This document shows, piece by piece, positions 59,060 through 64,000 of a DNA stretch of 64,000 bases. Made by a program: the position numbers and the translations under genes. Position 1 is the stretch's first letter. Every line of letters begins with the position of its first letter. The notes below the pieces were generated by a model. It made no database searches. It saw only the letters and a list, made by a program, of their open reading frames with translations, and was not told the DNA's origin. Source of the stretch: Delphinapterus leucas (lineage: Eukaryota; Chordata; Mammalia; Artiodactyla; Monodontidae); NCBI RefSeq assembly GCF_002288925.2, contig NW_022097993.1:5641623-5705622 (forward strand), read 5' to 3'.

Positions 59060-61075
59060 AAGTATTTAAAGACAGCTAGCCCTCATGCACCAGTGAGAAC
59101 ACACCAGCCCCAGGACCTCCTGCACACTGCCCACCCACCAGCCTGCCGGCACCAGTTCTGGGATATCTGGGCCAGGCAGCCAGAGAACACAGGACCTGGC
59201 TCCACCCACGGGGGGCAGAAACTAAACCCAGGACCTGGCTTTACCCACCAGTGGGTGGACACAAGCCCTGAGATCCCCTGGGCCCCAGCCCTACCCACCA
59301 GCATGTGGACACCAGCCCCAGGACCACCATAGCCCCAGTCTGCCATGTCAGGACCAAGCCCACCTACCAGCAGGTCAGCAACAGCCCCAGGACGCCTGGC
59401 CCTGGCCCCATACACCAGAGGGCAGACATACCGACTCTGGGACCCCCAGGAATGTACAGCCAGAGACCCTGGGACCCAGTTCTTCCCACCAGTTAGCCTG
59501 CACTAGCCTTGAGACACCCAGAGTCCTGCAGCCAAGAGACCCTGGGACCCAGCTCCACCCACAAGTGGGCTGGCCCTAAGCCCAGGACCAGCCTCACTCA
59601 CCAGTGAGTAGGCATCAGCTCCAGGACTCCTGCCTCCTGGACCTTGCCACCAGCTGGCCAGAACATTAACTATGGAACCCCCAGACCCTGCAACCAGAGA
59701 CCCAGGGACCTGGTTCTACCCAACAGTGAGCTAGAACTAGCCTCAGGACGGCCCTGGGCCTTGGACCCACCACCAGGGGCTGAAGAAAGCTCTAAGAACC
59801 CTAGGCCTTGGCTTTACCCACCAATAGGAATGCTTCATCCCTGGAACATCCTGGACTCCAATCCCACCCACCAGAAGGACAGCCCCAAGGCTGAGACCCC
59901 TTGAGCTTGGGTCCTGCCCACCAACATTAGCTTTGAGACACCTTGGGGCCCTCAGCCAGTCACGCTGGGATCCAACCACACCCACCAATGGGCAGAAAAC
60001 AGCTTTAGGACACCCCAGACCCCAAGGCCAGCCATGTTAGGAACTGGACCTGGCCACCAGTAGGCTGACACTAGTTCTGGGATCCCCAGCCCCTGCAGCT
60101 AGTAGATTCATGACCTGGTCCCACACACCAGTGGCTGGCAGTCTCCACACAAGGTAGGGCCTACAAGGTCACCCACGTAATTACCCTGTCACAACAGAAG
60201 GACCAATGTAGCACAAATATGGGACACCCCTAGAGTATATAGCTCTGGTGACCAGAGAGAATTGTGCTGTTGGGATGCATAGGACATCTCCTATAAAAGG
60301 CCACTTCTCCAAGGTCATGAAACATAACCTACCAATCAAACACATAGAAATAAAAACAGCATATTAGGCAAAGTGAGGGGACAGAGAGGAAAATGTTCCA
60401 AACGAAGGAACAGGATAAAATCCCAGAAGAGGAACTAAGTGAAGTGGATACAGGCCATTTACCCAATAAAGAGTTCAAGGTAATGAACTGTAAAGATGTT
60501 CAAAGAACTCAGGAGAAGAATGGATAAACAGACTGAGAAGTTAGAAGTTTTTAACAAAGAGAAAATATAAAGAAAAACTAAACAGAGGTGTAGGATACAA
60601 TAACTAAAATAAAAATACACTAGAAAAAAATCAACAATAGAAGAAAGCGAAAAACCAACAACCACGAATACTCTACCCAGCAGGGCTGTCATTCAGATTT
60701 GATGGAGAGATCAAAAGTTTTACAGATAAGCAAAAGCTAAAAGAGTTCAGCACCACCAAACCAGCTTTACAAGAAATGTTAAAGGGACTTCTCTAAGCAA
60801 AAACAAAAAGACTACAACTAATAACATGAAAATTATGAAAGGAAAGAGCTCCTTGGTAAGGGCAAATATACAGTAAATGTAGAAAATCAACCGTATATAT
60901 AGCTAGTAAGAAGGTTAAATGACAAAAGTAGTAAAATCATTTACATACACAATAAGTAGTTAAGGTATACGCAAAACAAAAGATGTAAAATATAGTGTCA
61001 AAAAACAGTAAACCTGAGGAGGGAGTAAAATGCGGGATCATTAAAATGGGTTTGAACTTGAGATCATCAACTTAA
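59060..61075 (+). mobile_element. Ancient L1 5' part: repeat-rich 5' UTR and partial ORF1
   Basis: GC-rich, CCACCAG-containing modules fill about 59080-60160. The conserved L1 leader follows ('agtatatagctctggtgaccagag', 'cataggacatctcctataaaaggcc'). ORF1 starts about 60395, then jumps near 60640 to its C-terminal region ('actctacccagcagggctgtcattcag'), so much of ORF1 is deleted. It is the same type as the L1 at 25530. No ORF2 follows. Confidence 0.82.
59080..60160 (+). repeat. Degenerate tandem modules in the L1 5' UTR
   Basis: Recurring blocks built on 'ccaccagtgggc', 'agccccaggac' and 'agagaccctgggacc', spaced roughly 50-110 bp apart, cover about 1.1 kb. The corresponding region of the L1 at 25530 spans only about 0.3 kb. 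Frames across it are not genes. Confidence 0.65.
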
Positions 61076-61077
61076 AA

Positions 61078-61101
61078 TTTATATATATATATATATATAT
61101 A
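61078..61101. repeat. (AT)n microsatellite
   Basis: Short TA array between the L1 ORF1 relic and the L1 3' UTR. Confidence 0.85.
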
Positions 61102-61149
61102 AAATTATTTTTCTACACACACAAAAAAATAAAGGAGTCCAAACTACTA

Positions 61150-62460
61150 CTCCAAACTACTCTGTCAATCTCTGCCTTGCAATTTGTGCTTTTGAGCCCA
61201 TGCACTGAACTTTTTATTTCAGTTGTATTTTTGGTTTTAACATTTTCATTTTGTTCTCTTTATATCTTCTATTTATTTCAAGACTCTTTCTTGCCAAAGC
61301 TTGCTCTTTCTTTCTCTCTCTCTCTTCCTGCCTTCCCTCCCTCCCTCCCTCCTTTCTTTCTTTTCTTTCTTTTTTTTCCTTTCTTCTTTCTTTCTTTCTT
61401 TCCTTCTTTCTTTTTCTTTCACTTGTTTCAAGCATCATTTTTGTCACCTTGCTATTGGCACCTTTTTATTATTTTTTAATTCAGTTTAAGTACTTTCTGT
61501 TTCTTGGCATGATGAATGATTTTTTTTTTCTTTACTGAAACCTGGACATTTTCATATTATGAGACACTGGAACTTATTTAAAACTTTTGTTTTAGCTAGC
61601 TTTCTTTGGTACCACCCCAGCAGGGGAAAGGGAGAGCAGTACTACCTCATTATTAGCAGATGGAGGTTAAAGTTTAGGTTTCCTAGTGGCCTCAATTGAC
61701 ACCCAGAAGAAAGAGGATGCTCCTCTTTATTGCCAGGTAGGAGTGGGAGTTCTGGCTTATCAATTGTTCTCCATTGACACCATGGTAGGTGGTCTTTTTA
61801 ACATTGGATGATGTTGCAAGTCCGTTCTCCACTAGGTCTCCTCAGACACTAGCCCAGCAGAGAGGAGCTATCACATAATGCTGAAAACCAGGCCTCCCAT
61901 GTGGCCTTTACTGATGGTGGTCAGGGAAGGATGAAAAGGTGAGGAATATAAGTTCCACCTTCCTACATGGCCTTCTCTACATAACTCAGTGGAAAAGTTT
62001 TAGTACATCCTCACAGATTCACAAGGGTGGTAGTCTAGGATCATTACTCAGCCTTTGTTTTTATGTATGCAGGTGGGGCCACATTTCTTACATTTCTTTT
62101 GTGGTGTTTGGCTGAGTAGAGTGATTATGGTCTAAAAGTTTTTCTGACTTGCTAGGCTGCTCCTTTCCCTGTTCCTTGATTAAAGGTTTTTGTTGGTGCC
62201 CTTTTTGTCTTTACTTGTCGGTTTGTCTGGTTTGCAGTTTTCTTCAGCTCCAAGTTGTGATATGTGAGGCAAAAATCAAACCTAGAGAAGTCACCACCTT
62301 ATTGTTCCTCAAAGGTCCCTAGACAATCTGTCTTCTCTTCACCTTTCAGAATCGTCTTGTGTTTGTCTTATATGTAATGTCCAAGGTCTTTAGTAATACT
62401 TAGTAGGTGGAATTGGACAAAATACAACTACTGTGCCTTCTCAGAAGTAGAAATCCTGGA
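61150..62460 (+). mobile_element. Ancient L1M 3' UTR
   Basis: Motifs in L1M 3' UTR order: 'aaacctggacattttcatattatgagac' (61540), 'tggtaccaccccagcagggg', a middle block of repeated 'ggccttctctac'-type phrases, 'ggtttgcagttttcttcagctcc' (62230) and an end at 'cttctcagaagtagaaatcc'. Probably the 3' end of the element beginning at 59060, with ORF2 missing. Confidence 0.6.
61308..61423. repeat. Polypyrimidine (TTTC/CCTT)n tract
   Basis: About 115 bp of almost pure C/T on the plus strand, expanded within the L1 3' UTR. Leucine/phenylalanine/serine-rich frames here are artefacts. Confidence 0.9.
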
Positions 62461-62989
62461 GGTAGTTTCCTACACAATATCTATTTTCTCTTTACTAGCA
62501 TGCCCTCATTTTTATTTGGGGAGGCAATGTGCCAAATTAAAAATATTCACCTTCCTTGCCTGTGAGGGTGGCCGTGTGATCAAGTTTTGGTCCATAATAG
62601 AACAGCTAAAGTCTACTGTATAGGACTTCTAGAAGTGCTATTGTTCTCGTAAAAATGGACAGATGAAGGAGCACTTTTTTTCCCCCTTCATCTTTCTCCC
62701 TTTCTTTCTGACTAAAATGCAGACATGATACCTGAAGTTAGAACTTATGCCCAAGTTAGAACTCTCTTATGCCCAAGAGAACCAAAGCTACTCAGTATGA
62801 CTGGCAAAGAAAGAAGCTAAAAGGAGCCTGAATCCTTCACCAACTGCTTGAGCAGTTGCACCAACCTTAAGTTTCCTACTCAAGGAGTATTTATTATGGA
62901 AAAATATTCCTATCGATTTAAGCTGTGCTAGTTGACTTTCTGTTTTGCTCACTAAACACAGTCCTCACAGTTATCCATTCTGTCCTCTC
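62461..62989. other. Flank, no gene seen
   Basis: The part at 62560-62680 ('gtggccgtgtgatcaagttttggtcc') resembles an old dispersed repeat I cannot name. Confidence 0.4.
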
Positions 62990-63240
62990 CCACACAATTT
63001 GGAATCAAGCTATATTTTACTTCATCTTCAAAATTCTGCTCAGGGTTACTTCCACTAAGATGACTTCCATGTTCTTACCCTAAAACAGATGTGCTGCTCA
63101 GTTGAGCCAGCACCAAGTACCACTCTCTTTTATGCTTTATACAATTGTATTTTTTTAAAAAATTATGATCCTTCCAACTTTACTAGATAACTTCTTGAGA
63201 GCAGGAATTATGCCTGCCTGTTATCTTCTAGCTATTCAGT
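62990..63240 (+). repeat. L2 LINE 3'-region relic
   Basis: 'cttcatcttcaaaattctgctcagggttac' and 'tagataacttcttgagagcaggaatta' follow the L2 terminal order. Confidence 0.5.
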
Positions 63241-64000
63241 AACTAGTTGTCAAAAAGGCAGACGAACAAAGTTTTTTAGATACCATTTGTGTCATTGCAA
63301 TTTGTTGTTATTTGCAACTATTTTCCAAGTAATTAACTTCATAGAGTATGGCTGTTTTGGCATATTTCACTTTTCTCAACACTTCTGGAGAGAGCTGAGA
63401 CACTGGACAGGAATTTTTGCCACAGTTACATTGCATACATTTAATTAAAGTAAAACTACATTAATTCATCTGTTCTTTATGAAGTTGGCAAGCCCACTTC
63501 CTTTATGGTGCCAGTTTTTGGATATATATGTATTTTGGATCTAAAAAATAGTTCAAAAAACCTGAGGATGTGGGGGAGCTTCCTTTACAGATTTTCCCAA
63601 TTTTCTGCCTTCCTAATGTTGTCATGTGATAAATTGAATTGTCCTTCTGGGATCCATCTTGGAATCACTATGTGCTTGCTGTTTGCTTGCCTTGGGTGAT
63701 GCTAGGATGCCTTTATGACCACCCCAAATCCACACGGATTTTGCCTGAAAAGGAATGAACTACTTTTCCTTTCTGTTGAAGTCATCATCTTCCACTACTG
63801 AAGTCTACTTCTCATCTGTCTCCTTTCTTAAATTCTGGCTGAGTTCTTCTGAGAAGATAAAATGAGTCCAAAGGAAATCTCAAATCTGGCAGCTCCCTAA
63901 AGGTAGAACCAAAAGCTCTGAGTGCCAGTGTCTTAGTATATGCTGAGGATAGGGTGAAAGGTGTGGGAGTCTTCTGAAGTGAAGCATGGAAGGGTTGAAG
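63241..64000. other. Single-copy flank to the window end, no gene seen
   Basis: No repeat or gene recognised. Confidence 0.5.

Noticed and set aside
59083..59415. Proline-rich ORFs on both strands at 58.98-59.99 kb
   Set aside because: They lie in the modular GC-rich L1 5' UTR; frames are by-products of the repeats.
61177..61538. Hydrophobic Phe/Leu/Ser-rich ORF resembling a membrane protein
   Set aside because: Encoded by a (TTTC/CCTT)n polypyrimidine tract; the complementary strand gives an equally meaningless Lys/Glu repeat.
1..64000. Ruminant origin of the DNA
   Set aside because: CHR-type SINEs also relate to ruminants, but no BovB or Bov-A2 copy is visible in 64 kb, whereas young-looking CHR copies and L1 tails are frequent, which fits a cetacean much better.

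Overview
This is mammalian nuclear DNA, almost certainly from a cetacean. It carries many near-consensus tRNA-Glu-derived SINEs of the CHR type (Cetacea-Hippopotamus-Ruminantia) in short and long forms, plus relatively young 5'-truncated L1 tails. I see none of the BovB or Bov-A2 elements expected in a ruminant. Species was not determined.

The window is gene-poor and holds one intact protein-coding gene. HTR1B, the serotonin 5-HT1B receptor, is an intronless 390-codon reading frame at 12038-13210 (+). It sits in a CpG island (about 10640-13000) with a TATA box at 11151, a long leader with several upstream ORFs, and a 3' UTR carrying a 15-nt match to the complement of miR-96. A G-quadruplex-type G tract and a short 12-bp tandem repeat lie about 0.4 kb upstream of the TATA box.

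Layout: 1-5.6 kb, L1 3' ends and two SINEs. 5.6-10.6 kb, mostly single-copy flank. 10.6-14.1 kb, HTR1B. 14.1-25.5 kb, mostly single-copy sequence with MIR and MER5 relics, one L1 tail and two SINEs, one of which appears to have carried about 0.33 kb of foreign 3' flank. 25.5-33.9 kb, a nearly full-length decayed L1 interrupted by a PERP processed pseudogene, a SINE and a younger L1 tail. 33.9-39.1 kb, flank with L2 and MIR relics. 39.1-43.7 kb, ancient L1s, one hosting a young L1 fragment. 43.7-49.9 kb, flank with SINEs, including an inverted pair, and an LTR-like block. 49.9-56.4 kb, two decayed L1s in tandem orientation, each hit by a SINE. 56.4-59.0 kb, flank. 59.0-62.5 kb, an L1 with a repeat-rich 5' UTR, partial ORF1 and 3' UTR but no ORF2. 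62.5-64 kb, flank.

I found no true tRNA or rRNA gene, CRISPR array, bacterial-type operon or novel gene system. The better leads are the SINE 3' transduction, the HTR1B regulatory elements and a few receptor residues, and the retroelement architectures. All repeat-family names come from recognising consensus motifs by eye, so boundaries without a stated target-site duplication (TSD) are approximate.
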